Of a DNA stretch of 51,757 nt, positions 26,908 through 35,464 are shown piece after piece. Every line of letters starts with the position of its first letter. Position 1 is the first letter of the stretch. The notes beneath the pieces are model-generated. The model made no database searches. It had not been told where the DNA came from and saw only the letters and a program-made list of their open reading frames with translations. The position numbers were made by a program, and so were the translations under genes. Where the stretch lies: contig JAFXZO010000057.1 of the NCBI GenBank assembly GCA_017541205.1, forward strand, positions 1 to 51,757, given 5' to 3'. This stretch comes from Clostridia bacterium. GTDB lineage: Bacteria > Bacillota > Clostridia > Christensenellales > Aristaeellaceae.

Positions 26908-27291
26908 ATGCAAATGAACATCATCCATACCTCAAACGCTCCCGCGGCCATCGGCCCTTATTCCCAGGCCATCGTGGCCAACGGGCTTGTGTACACCTCC
27001 GGCCAGATCGCGTTGGACCCCGCTTCCGGCGTTATCGGCGAAACTACCGTCGAAGGGCAGACGGAACAGGCCATCCGCAACCTGAACGCTGTGCTGGCGG
27101 AAGCGGGCAGCGATTTGACGCGCGTCGTCAAAACCACCTGTTTCCTTCGCCACATGTCCGATTTTGCCGCCTTTAACGCGGTCTATGCCAAATACTTTAC
27201 CGGCAAGCCCGCCCGCAGCTGTGTGGAAGTGTCCGCATTGCCAAAGGCCGCGCTGGTCGAGATCGAATGCGTGGCCGAAGTGAAAGAATAA
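26908..27291 (+). CDS. ridA: RidA-family enamine/imine deaminase
   Basis: The 127-residue protein shows the RidA hallmarks APAAIGPYSQAI, VYTSGQIALDPASG, QAIRNLNAVLAEAGS and a C-terminal ARSCVEVSALPKAALVEIE, with the catalytic Arg in PARSCVEV. RidA hydrolyses reactive 2-aminoacrylate made by PLP enzymes. ATGs at 26908 and 26914 are both near a weak AAAGGCGG site; an upstream ATG at 26887 is less likely. No promoter of its own is evident. Confidence 0.95.
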   Translation: MQMNIIHTSNAPAAIGPYSQAIVANGLVYTSGQIALDPASGVIGETTVEGQTEQAIRNLNAVLAEAGSDLTRVVKTTCFLRHMSDFAAFNAVYAKYFTGKPARSCVEVSALPKAALVEIECVAEVKE

Positions 27292-27308
27292 CCCGGCCAC
27301 GCGCGAAG

Positions 27309-27351
27309 AAAGCCCTGTTCCGAACGGTTCATCCCAACGGAACAGGGCTTT
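27309..27351. terminator. Bidirectional terminator between ridA and the penicillin-binding protein gene
   Basis: AAAGCCCTGTTCCG and CGGAACAGGGCTTT form a perfect 14-bp stem. T-rich bases follow on both strands (TTTCTTC on the minus strand, CTATCTTTTC on the plus strand), which fits the convergent genes. Confidence 0.85.
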
Positions 27352-27368
27352 GCCTATCTTTTCGTTGA

Positions 27369-30335
27369 TTACCAGCTTCCCTGGGCGTTCGCCATGGCCT
27401 GGGTCAGGGTGCTCATGGCGGCGGCGAGGGCTGCGCTGGAGGGATTGGAATTGATGACGCTGTTCAGGTTATTGATGGCGTTGAGCAGCTCGTAGTACCC
27501 GGGCTGATCGGACGGGGTATCGTTCAGCTGGTTCTGCGCCTGGGCGAGCAGCCGCTGGGCGTCCGGCAGCAATTGCTGCTCCACGAGGGTCTGCTCGTAG
27601 GTGGCCGCGCCGTACTGGTGGACGGTGCAGGTGCGCGATTGCAGGAGCATGGCGTTGGTATTGCCGTCGCTGGTCAGGCGGATGGCGGCGTATTCGCCCA
27701 GGTAATCCGAAAGCACGCCGGCGTATTCCGTATCGGTGAAAGTGTACAGCGGATGGCCGATGGGCAGGATGATGACGCCGCGCGTGGAATGGGAGGGGCA
27801 ATAATCGGTGGCCAGCATGCCGGTGGAATCGCATACGTCCAGGGTATAGTGCATCTGGCAGGACACGGTGGGCGCGTTCTCCCTGGGCCAGTAATCCGTG
27901 GTGGTGCCGTAGCCCATCACATCGTGGCGGCACGCGTCGGTTGCGAGCTGGCCGGACACGTTGCAGGTGGTCACCTTGACCAGGCCCACGTCGCTGGCGG
28001 TCGCCTCGATAATGTCTTTATTGGGCTTGCCCTTGTGGATCGGCTCCATAAACGCTTTCCACAGCTTGGCCGCGCTGTTGCCCCCGGTCGTTTTGGAGGA
28101 AAGCGCCTTGTAATTATCGTGCCCGATCCAGACGGACGCGCAGTAATACCCGGTGAGCCCGACGAAGAACACGCCCTTCTGATCGGAATTCGTGCCCGTT
28201 TTCCCGGCCACGGTCTGGCCGGAAATTTTCGCGGCGGTGCCGGTGCCGGAGGAGACCACGTCCTTCATCATGTCGATGGTCAGCCAGGCGGTGGACGCTT
28301 TGAATACCTGGCGGCGCTCCTGTTTTTCATGCGCGTTGTAGATCGTTTTCTTGCTGCTGTCCAGGATGCCCAGGAACGTGACCGGGCTTTGGTATACGCC
28401 CACGTTGCCGAGCGTGCCGAACGCAACCGCCATTTCCACGGGCGTAATGCCGCTGGAGCCGAGGGACAGGCCGAAGGGCGTGCGGTTGATGTGCTCTTCG
28501 GATACGCCCAGGCGCAGCAGGAAATCCGCCGAGCGGTCCACGCCCACATAGTTCATCAGGGCATAGGCCGCCGCGGTGTTATCGCTGCGGGTAATGGCGG
28601 TGCGGATGGTTTCCGGCCCGCGGTAGGAGGAGCCGCCGTAATTCTGCGGCCAGGTATCCTTGCCGTCGCTGCCTGTATAGCCGCGGATGGGCAAGGGCAT
28701 GTTGTAGAGGATGCTGCCCGCGCCCGCGCCCAGCTCGATGGCCGGGGCATAGACGGCAATGGGCTTGATGGAGGAGCCGACGGGCATGTTCATATCGGAA
28801 GCGCGGTTCAGGGTCTTTCGCTTGGTCGGGGCCGTGCGGCTGCCGACGATGGCTTTCAGCTCCCCGGTCCGGTAATCCAATACGACCGCCGCGGCCTGCG
28901 GCTGGGGGATCTCGTCATAAGTGCCGTCGGAATTCCTTGCGCGGTAGATTTGATCGCTGGGATCGCGGGTGGCGGGATAATCGGTATAGTTCTGCAGGAC
29001 CTGCTCCACCGTGGTCTGGATATCGGTATCCAGGGCCAGGAAGACATGATAGCCGCCGGTGCGCAGCTGCGTTTCCATTTTGGCGCGGTTTGCGGAGGTA
29101 TCCGGCAGGCCGTTCATGCTCAGCAGGGCCTTGACCACGTCGCGGATCGCGTATTCCACGTAGTGCGCGTAAGGATAGAGGGACGTGGAAGAGGGGGAGG
29201 AGCTGAGCACGTTCGCGGTGGACGGATCCAGGGCTTCAATATATTTCTCGTAGGAAATAAACTGGCTTTCGTACATGCAGCGCAGTACGTAGTCGGTGCG
29301 GTCATTGGTGATCTTTTTATAATCCGTGGTATCGCTGGCGCGGATATACAGGTTGCGGCGGGGGTTATAATAATAGGGGTTGTTGGTCATGCCCGCCAGC
29401 ATGGCGCATTCGCGCAGCGTCAGCTCGCTCAGGTCGTTCTTGCCGAAAAAGCCGTATGCGGCCACCTTGACGCCGTAATAGTCTTCGCCGAGGTAAATCG
29501 TATTGAGGTAGGCTTCCAGGATCTGGTTTTTCGTGTACTGGGTTTCAAGCTGCATGGCCAGGTACGCCTCCTGGATCTTGCGCTTGTAGGATTGCTCGCT
29601 GGAAAGCAGGGTGTTTTTAATCAGCTGCTGGGTGATGGTGGAGCCGCCCTGCTGGCTGCCAGTGACGAAATTGGCGACGAACGCGCCCACGATACGCTTG
29701 ACGTCCACGCCGTTGTGCGTGTAAAAGCGGGCGTCCTCCACGGCGACGAACGCGTGCTGCAATGTGAGCGGAATCGTGTCGATGGACACCATGATGCGGT
29801 TTTCGGTGCCCTTGTAATCGGTGATCTGATTGCCCTTGGAATCATAGATAAACGAGGTTTGGGCCTGATCGTCGATCGCGGCGAGATCGAGGGTCGGCGC
29901 GGTTTCCATGTACGCCTTGGCGACGCCGACCAGCGCGCCGAGGCCGGCAAGGCAAAAAATCAGCACGGTCAAAATGAGCATCCGAAAAGAATGAACCAGC
30001 ACGCCCAGGAAAAAAGAGGGCTTGCGGGCACGGTGCTTCAATATGGTGCGTTTGGGCGGCGTTTCTTCCTCCAGGGCCAAATCTTCGCCCAGCCAGGCGC
30101 CGCTCATGCCAAGGTTCTGCGCGTCTTCATAGGCGGGCCAGGCGCCCTGCTGCGCGTCCTCCTGGGCAGGGTAGGCTTCCTCCCAGGCTGGCTCATCCGC
30201 GCCGGAGGGCATGCCGTCCATATCCTGGCTTAAGTCGGGCGTCCACTGTTCCCCGGGGACAAAGTAGCTTTCGTCCGCCTGGCTCGCTTCATACGCCTCG
30301 GGCTGCTGGTCCGCAAAGTTCTTTCTGCGTCTCAC
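27369..30335 (-). CDS. Class A penicillin-binding protein (transglycosylase/transpeptidase)
   Basis: The 988-residue enzyme polymerises and cross-links peptidoglycan. An acidic cytoplasmic tail of about 105 residues precedes one membrane helix (about 108-140). The GT51 domain has catalytic Glu200 in VAVEDARFYTHNGVD and GGSTITQQLIKN. The transpeptidase has SSIK (Ser521), SDN (584-586) and KTGT (712-715). The C-terminus has a cysteine-rich PASTA-less tail (CNVSGQLATDAC, CDSTGMLATDYC) and a helical end. The start is a GTG at 30335 behind AAAGGAGAACCAGA. The long cytoplasmic tail is unusual and may bind a partner. A promoter candidate lies at 30379-30384. Confidence 0.95.
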   Translation of the reverse strand: MRRRKNFADQQPEAYEASQADESYFVPGEQWTPDLSQDMDGMPSGADEPAWEEAYPAQEDAQQGAWPAYEDAQNLGMSGAWLGEDLALEEETPPKRTILKHRARKPSFFLGVLVHSFRMLILTVLIFCLAGLGALVGVAKAYMETAPTLDLAAIDDQAQTSFIYDSKGNQITDYKGTENRIMVSIDTIPLTLQHAFVAVEDARFYTHNGVDVKRIVGAFVANFVTGSQQGGSTITQQLIKNTLLSSEQSYKRKIQEAYLAMQLETQYTKNQILEAYLNTIYLGEDYYGVKVAAYGFFGKNDLSELTLRECAMLAGMTNNPYYYNPRRNLYIRASDTTDYKKITNDRTDYVLRCMYESQFISYEKYIEALDPSTANVLSSSPSSTSLYPYAHYVEYAIRDVVKALLSMNGLPDTSANRAKMETQLRTGGYHVFLALDTDIQTTVEQVLQNYTDYPATRDPSDQIYRARNSDGTYDEIPQPQAAAVVLDYRTGELKAIVGSRTAPTKRKTLNRASDMNMPVGSSIKPIAVYAPAIELGAGAGSILYNMPLPIRGYTGSDGKDTWPQNYGGSSYRGPETIRTAITRSDNTAAAYALMNYVGVDRSADFLLRLGVSEEHINRTPFGLSLGSSGITPVEMAVAFGTLGNVGVYQSPVTFLGILDSSKKTIYNAHEKQERRQVFKASTAWLTIDMMKDVVSSGTGTAAKISGQTVAGKTGTNSDQKGVFFVGLTGYYCASVWIGHDNYKALSSKTTGGNSAAKLWKAFMEPIHKGKPNKDIIEATASDVGLVKVTTCNVSGQLATDACRHDVMGYGTTTDYWPRENAPTVSCQMHYTLDVCDSTGMLATDYCPSHSTRGVIILPIGHPLYTFTDTEYAGVLSDYLGEYAAIRLTSDGNTNAMLLQSRTCTVHQYGAATYEQTLVEQQLLPDAQRLLAQAQNQLNDTPSDQPGYYELLNAINNLNSVINSNPSSAALAAAMSTLTQAMANAQGSW

Positions 30336-30378
30336 TCTGGTTCTCCTTTATGGCGCGTGCGCCAAATCGATCCTCCAA

Positions 30379-30407
30379 ATTATACCACATCAGGCGGGGT
30401 GAATACA
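30379..30407 (-). promoter_or_regulatory. Candidate promoter of the penicillin-binding protein gene
   Basis: On the minus strand TATAAT (30379-30384) is preceded at 18 bases by a weak TTGTAT. The predicted start is about 35 bases before the GTG start codon. Confidence 0.5.
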
Positions 30408-30466
30408 ATCCCCGCACCCATAGAACGAACAAAAGGGATCAACTTATCCGCCGGCCGCCAAAAAAA

Positions 30467-31309
30467 TCACGCGTCCAGCGTATCCAGCAGGGCGGAATCC
30501 TTTTGCCTGACGCAGCGGCACACCACCGCGAAGAAAACGCACACCAGGCCCGGCACCGCATAATAGATCAGGCGCGTCAGCGTGTACATAAAAAGGAGGA
30601 GCGCCCCGTACCAGGCGTATTTTTTTGCGCGCTGCGGATGAAATATCCACGCCCGCCATTTGACGGGGCGCTGGGCGCGTTTCCGTCTGCCAAGGGCCAC
30701 CAATTGATCGTCCGTCGCGGGATTTTCGCCGCCCAGGAGGGAGATCAGTTTTTCCCGCGTCAGGAAGGCTACCCTGGGTTCATTGGCTGCCTGCACCCGG
30801 GCTTCCGGCGCGATCGGGCAAGGCGCGCAGCAAAGCCCCTGATCCGCCCCGAGCGTTTTTACGTCCCGCTGCAATTTGAGCACGTTTTCCGCGCTGACAC
30901 TGCCCGAGGCGGATATCTGCGCAAACGAAACAAGCAGCCTTCTGCCCTCATAGGCGCACAGGACGCCGTCCTCCGCCGCCTGAAGCAGCGTCAGCTTCCA
31001 GCGAAGTGACAACAATACCGCTATTTCAAAATGCGCCTTGTGCGGCGGGGAAAGCAGCAGCCTGTCCAGCGCCATTTCGCCCCCGATCGCGGCGCGCAGG
31101 GCTTTTTCGCGCCGGTTGAGATAATCGTCCCGGATTTTTCTGCGAAGCAGCAGCAAAAGGCTGTACAGGGCCATGCCCGCCGTCAGCGCGGAGGGCCTGA
31201 GCCCCCACAGGAAACAGAACCAGCCGACGCTCCCCGTCAGCGCCGCCAGATGGAACCCGATACCGTCCATGATCCCGCTCAAACGGGTTTTATGCAAATA
31301 TTCCTGCAA
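30467..31309 (-). CDS. Membrane protein with possible degenerate Mrr-like nuclease fold
   Basis: The 280-residue protein has N-terminal helices (LTGSVGWFCFLWGL, LTAGMALYSLLLLL), a soluble middle and two C-terminal helices (YAWYGALLLFMYTLTRLIYYA). The middle (about 75-175) has the strand-helix order of Mrr-type restriction endonuclease folds: GRRLLVSFAQIS, a helix VLKLQRDVKTLGA, CCAPCPIAPEARVQA and VAFLTREKLISLLG. The catalytic E/Q-x-K is not preserved, so nuclease activity is unlikely. I start at a TTG (31309) because GGGAGGAGAAAAGA precedes it; ATG at 31270 is the alternative. It is divergent from nadD. The fold call is inference. Confidence 0.6.
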   Translation of the reverse strand: MQEYLHKTRLSGIMDGIGFHLAALTGSVGWFCFLWGLRPSALTAGMALYSLLLLLRRKIRDDYLNRREKALRAAIGGEMALDRLLLSPPHKAHFEIAVLLSLRWKLTLLQAAEDGVLCAYEGRRLLVSFAQISASGSVSAENVLKLQRDVKTLGADQGLCCAPCPIAPEARVQAANEPRVAFLTREKLISLLGGENPATDDQLVALGRRKRAQRPVKWRAWIFHPQRAKKYAWYGALLLFMYTLTRLIYYAVPGLVCVFFAVVCRCVRQKDSALLDTLDA

Positions 31310-31325
31310 TCTTTTCTCCTCCCTC

Positions 31326-31354
31326 TTTTCAGAATGCCCATTTTGTTGTATAAT
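31326..31354 (+). promoter_or_regulatory. Promoter of the nadD-yqeK operon
   Basis: TATAAT (31349-31354) follows a weak TTTTCA by 17 bases. The predicted start lies about 15 bases before the TTG start codon, so the leader is very short. Confidence 0.65.
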
Positions 31355-31375
31355 ATGGGTAGGAGATGATCGAAA

Positions 31376-32557
31376 TTGCAGAAATTGGGCATTTTGGGGG
31401 GAACATTTGATCCGATCCACGAGGGGCATTTGGCCCTGGGCCGCGCCGCGCTGAGCGCCGGCGGGCTGGATAGGATCATTCTCATGCCCATGGCCCGGCC
31501 TGCGCACCGGGAGGCGGACGCTTCGGCGGCGGACAGGTTGTCCATGTGCCGGATTGCCGCTGCCGATGAGCCTTCCTTTCTGGTTTCCAATGCCGGCATG
31601 TCGTCCGGCGTGAAATATACGCTGGATACGCTGGGGCCGCTGCGCCGGGAATTCCCGGGCGCGCTGCTGACGTTTATCATCGGGGCGGACAAATTGACCG
31701 CCCTGCCCTATTGGTACGGGGCTGAAAAGCTTTTTTCGCAGGTGGATTTCCTTTGCTTTCCGCGCGGTGGGATCTCCACGGACGAAGCGCTGGCGAAGGC
31801 CCGCGCCGCCGGCGTCTGTGTCAAGATGCTTTCCGGATACGCTACGCCCTATTCCGCCAGCCTGATCCGCGCGCAGACGGCCCAGTATGAGGACGCGCCG
31901 GGCCTTGCCCCGAACGTGCTTGCCTACATGGCGCAGCGGGGCCTGTACCAAACGGATTATCTGCCCAGGATCAGGACCATGATGAACCCGCGGCGTTTCC
32001 AGCATACCCTGGGCGTGCGGAAGGAAGCGGTCCGCCTGGCCCTGCTCCACGAGGTGCCCGTTCAGCGCGCCGCCCTCGCCGCGATCCTGCACGACTGCGC
32101 CAAGGGCATGTCCGTCAAGGAAATGAACCGCATCGCCGAGGAAAACCATTTGATGGAGGACCCGGCCATGCTTTCCTCCGGCCCGATGATGCATGGGCCC
32201 GTGGGCGCGTATATCGCCAAAACCCAGTTTGGCGTCCGCGATGAAGGCGTATTGGACGCCATCCGCAGCCATACCATCGGCCGCCCGGGCATGAGCAAGC
32301 TTGAAATGTGCCTGTTCGTCGCCGACGCGACGGAAGAATACCGCGAGGAATATGAGGGGCTCAAGGAGCTTCGCTATCTGGCGGACCGTTCCCTGCCCGC
32401 CGCGGTGCTTTTATCCATCCAGCTCACGCAGCGGTATCTGGAACGCACGAACCGGCCTTTCTATCCCATCGTGTTTGAAACCATGAATTATCTCAAATCC
32501 ATCCTGACGGAGAGAGAAAAGCGTTTGCTTACGGATATCGATATCACATCAATTTGA
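31376..32557 (+). CDS. nadD: Nicotinate-nucleotide adenylyltransferase fused to YqeK HD-domain hydrolase
   Basis: The 393-residue protein joins two enzymes. Residues 1 to about 195 are NadD, with the nucleotidyl-transfer motif GGTFDPIHEGHL and the C-terminal ISTDEAL and YSASLIR segments; it makes nicotinate adenine dinucleotide. Residues 200-393 are a YqeK-type HD hydrolase, with HTLGVRKEA, ILHDCAKGM and HGPVGAYIAK, a family that splits Ap4A. In Bacillus these are separate adjacent genes. The start is TTG at 31376 with AGGAG ten bases before it. rsfS follows after 13 bases. Confidence 0.93.
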   Translation: MQKLGILGGTFDPIHEGHLALGRAALSAGGLDRIILMPMARPAHREADASAADRLSMCRIAAADEPSFLVSNAGMSSGVKYTLDTLGPLRREFPGALLTFIIGADKLTALPYWYGAEKLFSQVDFLCFPRGGISTDEALAKARAAGVCVKMLSGYATPYSASLIRAQTAQYEDAPGLAPNVLAYMAQRGLYQTDYLPRIRTMMNPRRFQHTLGVRKEAVRLALLHEVPVQRAALAAILHDCAKGMSVKEMNRIAEENHLMEDPAMLSSGPMMHGPVGAYIAKTQFGVRDEGVLDAIRSHTIGRPGMSKLEMCLFVADATEEYREEYEGLKELRYLADRSLPAAVLLSIQLTQRYLERTNRPFYPIVFETMNYLKSILTEREKRLLTDIDITSI

Positions 32558-32570
32558 AGGAGGAATTGGA

Positions 32571-32951
32571 ATGGAAAACACCGGCTTGGCCCAAAGGATC
32601 GCGCGGATCCTGTATGACAAAAAAGCGTCGGACATTACGGTGCTGCATGTGGCGCACCTGACCGTGATTACCGATTACATGGTCATCGCCACGGGCCGCT
32701 CCGCCCTGCACGTCAAATCCCTGGCGGATGATGTGGACGATGCCCTCGCCATGGACGGCATTGCCCTGCGCGCCCGGGAAGGCCAGGGCGAAGGCCGCTG
32801 GATCGTGCTGGATTACGGCACCGTGCTGGTACATATTTTCCATCCGGAAGACCGCCAGTTCTATCATTTGGAACGGCTGTGGGAAGATGGGCAGAACCGC
32901 CTCCCGCTTCCCTTCCTGGAGGAAGAAAGCCGGGAGACGCCGCAGGCATGA
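32571..32951 (+). CDS. rsfS: Ribosomal silencing factor RsfS
   Basis: The 126-residue Iojap/YbeB-family protein shows the core DKKASDITVLHV, ITDYMVIATGRS, HVKSLADDV and GRWIVLDYGTVLVHIF. It binds L14 and blocks subunit joining when nutrients are short. GGAGGAATTGGA precedes the ATG. The position after nadD-yqeK is the standard Firmicutes order. Its stop overlaps the next start by four bases. Confidence 0.95.
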   Translation: MENTGLAQRIARILYDKKASDITVLHVAHLTVITDYMVIATGRSALHVKSLADDVDDALAMDGIALRAREGQGEGRWIVLDYGTVLVHIFHPEDRQFYHLERLWEDGQNRLPLPFLEEESRETPQA

Positions 32952-33295
32952 ATATACAGATCTACGCCCTGAAAAAGAATTTTGACACCCAGAAGGCCGA
33001 GCGCTTTTTTAAGGAACGCCGCGTTCCATATCAGCTCCTGGATTTGAAGAAGCATAAATTGGGCCAACGGGAATTGGCCCTGTTTGCAAGACGCCTGGGC
33101 GCGGAAAACCTGCTGGACAAAAAGAACCCGGAGGTATTATCGCATCCCGTAGCGTATAACGACGACCCCGCCTACATTCTGGAAACCCTCATGGAGTATC
33201 CCCGCTTCCTGAAAACGCCCATCGTCCGCAACGGCGACAGGATCACCCTGGGCGCGGACGAAAAAACCTGGGAAGAATGGATCAAAAACGGCTGA
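32948..33295 (+). CDS. ArsC/Spx-like thioredoxin-fold protein lacking the active cysteine
   Basis: The 115-residue protein has the ArsC/YffB fold: IQIYALKKNFDTQKAERFFKE at the start, a helix-rich middle and FLKTPIVRNGDRITLGADEK with the cis-Pro loop and final helix. In ArsC, Spx and YffB a cysteine stands in the first loop (IY-x4-C), but here the loop is YALKKNFDTQ and the whole protein has no cysteine. It cannot reduce arsenate by the usual route. A binding or regulatory role is possible. It starts in an ATGA overlap with rsfS, so the two are translationally coupled. Confidence 0.8.
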   Translation: MNIQIYALKKNFDTQKAERFFKERRVPYQLLDLKKHKLGQRELALFARRLGAENLLDKKNPEVLSHPVAYNDDPAYILETLMEYPRFLKTPIVRNGDRITLGADEKTWEEWIKNG

Positions 33296-33315
33296 ACAGG
33301 TAGGAGATGAGAAAA

Positions 33316-33684
33316 ATGTATTGCGAATACTGTAAGCGGCTGGTGGAGGGAGATAGATGCTCCTTCTGCGGAAAAAAGTGCAAGCGGGACGTGCAGGCGG
33401 ACGATCTGTGCCTGGTGCGCTCGATCGGGCAGATCTGGGCGGATATGCTCTGCGACGTCTTGCAGCAAAACGAGATCCCCTATTACAAGCAAAGCGACAT
33501 CGGCGCGGGCATGGCCATGCTGACGGGCCTGCACATGGAATCGTTCAGCATCTTCGTGCCCTACAGCCGTTACGAGGAAGCCAAGGAAACGGCGGACGCC
33601 CTGTTCTCCCAGGTGGAGGAAGGGGAAGAAGGAGCATTGGAAGAAGACGGAGATGCCGTGGAAAAGGAATCTGAAGACGAATAA
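33316..33684 (+). CDS. Zinc-ribbon protein with DUF2007-like domain
   Basis: The 122-residue protein opens with a zinc ribbon (CEYC and CSFCGKKC within the first 22 residues). A compact domain of the DUF2007 putative signal-transducing type follows (DLCLVRSIGQIWADMLCDVL, IPYYKQSDIGAG, FSIFVPYSRYEEAKETADAL). The last 25 residues are almost entirely acidic. I choose the ATG at 33316 because GGAG lies nine bases before it; the ATG at 33307 overlaps that site. It follows the ArsC-like gene by 20 bases. Function unknown. Confidence 0.75.
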   Translation: MYCEYCKRLVEGDRCSFCGKKCKRDVQADDLCLVRSIGQIWADMLCDVLQQNEIPYYKQSDIGAGMAMLTGLHMESFSIFVPYSRYEEAKETADALFSQVEEGEEGALEEDGDAVEKESEDE

Positions 33685-33704
33685 ACAGGAAAGAGGTGGA
33701 TAGG

Positions 33705-34553
33705 ATGCATTTGATTACCATTCAAAGCAGCCAATTGACGGTGATCCTCAGCTCCAAGGGCGCGGAGATCCAATCGATCAAAGGCACGGACGGCGTGGAA
33801 AGGATGTACGACGGCAATCCGAAATTCTGGGCCAACCGCGCGCCGATCCTGTTCCCGGTCGCGGGCGGATTCAAGGACGACGGGTACGAATGGCAGGGAA
33901 AATGGTATCCGATGCCCAAGCACGGCTTTATCCGCCCGCTGGAGTGGCAGGTGGAAAGCGTAAAGGAAGACCAGGCTGTGTTCCTGCTCCGGGAAAAGAA
34001 CGCGGGCTTCCCGTTTGAATATGATCTGCGGGCGGCTTTCGCCGTAAAAGACAACCGGCTTTCCGTTTCCTATTCCGTTACCAACCGCGATCAGGGCCCC
34101 TTCTGTTTCAGCATCGGTTCGCATGAAGCGTATGCCTGCCCGGAAGGGATCGAGGAATACGAGATTGTGTTCGACGAGGAAGAAACCCTGCGCCATTCCA
34201 TCCTGGAGGGCTCGCTCAATTCCCATGAGACCGTGCTCATCGCGGAAAACACGCGCGTCCTGCCCCTGAAATACGAATACTTCGCCGTGGACGCGCTGGT
34301 GTTCCGCGATCTCAAGAGCAAGGGCGTGGTGCTCCGCTCTAAAAAGCACGGCCGCACCGTGCGCGTGGATTTCCCGGATAAGCCCTTCCTGCTCTTGTGG
34401 ACAAAGCCCGGCGCGCCGTATATCTGCATCGAGCCCTGGTGCAACGGCCCCGATTTTGTGGACGCGCCCGCGCAGATCGATAAAAAGCCCGGCTTCCTCC
34501 GCGTCGAAGCGGGCGAGACCGTCACCCGCACCCATACCATCACCGTCGGATAA
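33705..34553 (+). CDS. Aldose 1-epimerase family protein
   Basis: The 282-residue beta-sandwich protein resembles the LacX/YeaD group of mutarotases. It has PILFPVAGGFKDDGYEW, the HGFIRPLEWQ histidine motif, SIGSHEAYACPEG and PYICIEPWCNGP with a C-terminal acid cluster. It converts alpha and beta aldoses or hexose-6-phosphates. AAAGAGGTGGATAGG precedes the ATG at 33705. It could support the galactokinase at 22177, though the exact sugar is unknown. A terminator follows. Confidence 0.88.
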   Translation: MHLITIQSSQLTVILSSKGAEIQSIKGTDGVERMYDGNPKFWANRAPILFPVAGGFKDDGYEWQGKWYPMPKHGFIRPLEWQVESVKEDQAVFLLREKNAGFPFEYDLRAAFAVKDNRLSVSYSVTNRDQGPFCFSIGSHEAYACPEGIEEYEIVFDEEETLRHSILEGSLNSHETVLIAENTRVLPLKYEYFAVDALVFRDLKSKGVVLRSKKHGRTVRVDFPDKPFLLLWTKPGAPYICIEPWCNGPDFVDAPAQIDKKPGFLRVEAGETVTRTHTITVG

Positions 34554-34572
34554 ATACAAAAATCAAAGCATT

Positions 34573-34613
34573 CGGCCCGGAGCAGCGTCGCTTCCGGGCC
34601 GTTTTGGTTTTTT
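34573..34613 (+). terminator. Intrinsic terminator after the nadD-epimerase gene run
   Basis: CGGCCCGGA (34573-34581) pairs with TCCGGGCCG (34593-34601), followed by TTTTGGTTTTTTA. Confidence 0.88.
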
Positions 34614-34628
34614 ATCCATAACAAGCCG

Positions 34629-35420
34629 TCAATTCTTCCTGGAAACCAATGCGATCCATGCGGGCAGCGCGGCCATGGGATTCTTTTTCCAATCGTTGAT
34701 CCCCTCGAGCTCTTCCGGGCGCTTATGCTGAAGCTCGGCATACGTAAACCAGAAGGAAGCGTCGATCGCGGGCAGCTCGGCCAATTCACGGATGCTCAGC
34801 CCCGCCCGGATCTGGGAATTGACAATATCCTGAAGCCGCCAATGCAGATCCGGGAAAACGTCGTGGTACGACTTGACGATCAGGGGAGCCTTCCAAGCCT
34901 CTCCCAAGAACGGTCTGTTGAACGGATGCAGATCGTACGCGACCGAATGACCGCCTGTTTTCAAAACACGGAAGATATTGCGATACATTTTGTCCAAATC
35001 GCTGATCCATGAAAGCGTACCGTTGGAGGTATACACCATATCGTACGCCTCGCCGCGGATATGGGACAGCTTCATCGTATCGTCACATATGAATTCGATA
35101 TCCAGACACAGCCGCTTCGCGATGACCGACGCGTTTTCAAGCTGACGTTCGCTAATATCGGACGACGTCACATGCGCGCCCATCATGGCAAGCGCGAACG
35201 CCGCGTGATTGTCGCCGCTGGAGGGAAGCAGAACACGCCGGCCCTTCAGATCCGGAAGATATTTGCGGATCAATTCAAGGACGGCGGGATGAAAGGCTGA
35301 CGCGGGCTGCTCCTTCAGGCGCATGATTTTCTCATCGGTTCTCAGCGACCTGTACCACGCCGAATCGGATGTTTCATTCCAGTAGGCTTTGATCCTGTCG
35401 ATGATCTCATCGCCGTTCAT
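34629..35420 (-). CDS. Class I SAM-dependent methyltransferase
   Basis: The 263-residue protein has a Rossmann methyltransferase core. Motif I is VLLPSSGDNHAAFALAMMGA, the acidic motif II is VTSSDISERQLENA, and the motif IV region is YDMVYTSNGTLSWISDLDKM. The motif I glycine run is replaced by PSSGDN, a variant seen in methyltransferases of this type. The C-terminal half (SYHDVFPDLHWRLQDIVNSQ) may bind the substrate. GGGAGATAAGG precedes the ATG at 35420; an ATG at 35435 is in frame but lies inside that site. The substrate is unknown. Confidence 0.85.
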   Translation of the reverse strand: MNGDEIIDRIKAYWNETSDSAWYRSLRTDEKIMRLKEQPASAFHPAVLELIRKYLPDLKGRRVLLPSSGDNHAAFALAMMGAHVTSSDISERQLENASVIAKRLCLDIEFICDDTMKLSHIRGEAYDMVYTSNGTLSWISDLDKMYRNIFRVLKTGGHSVAYDLHPFNRPFLGEAWKAPLIVKSYHDVFPDLHWRLQDIVNSQIRAGLSIRELAELPAIDASFWFTYAELQHKRPEELEGINDWKKNPMAALPAWIALVSRKN

Positions 35421-35464
35421 CCTTATCTCCCTCATAAGTCGTTTTATCGAGAGGATCGATATGC

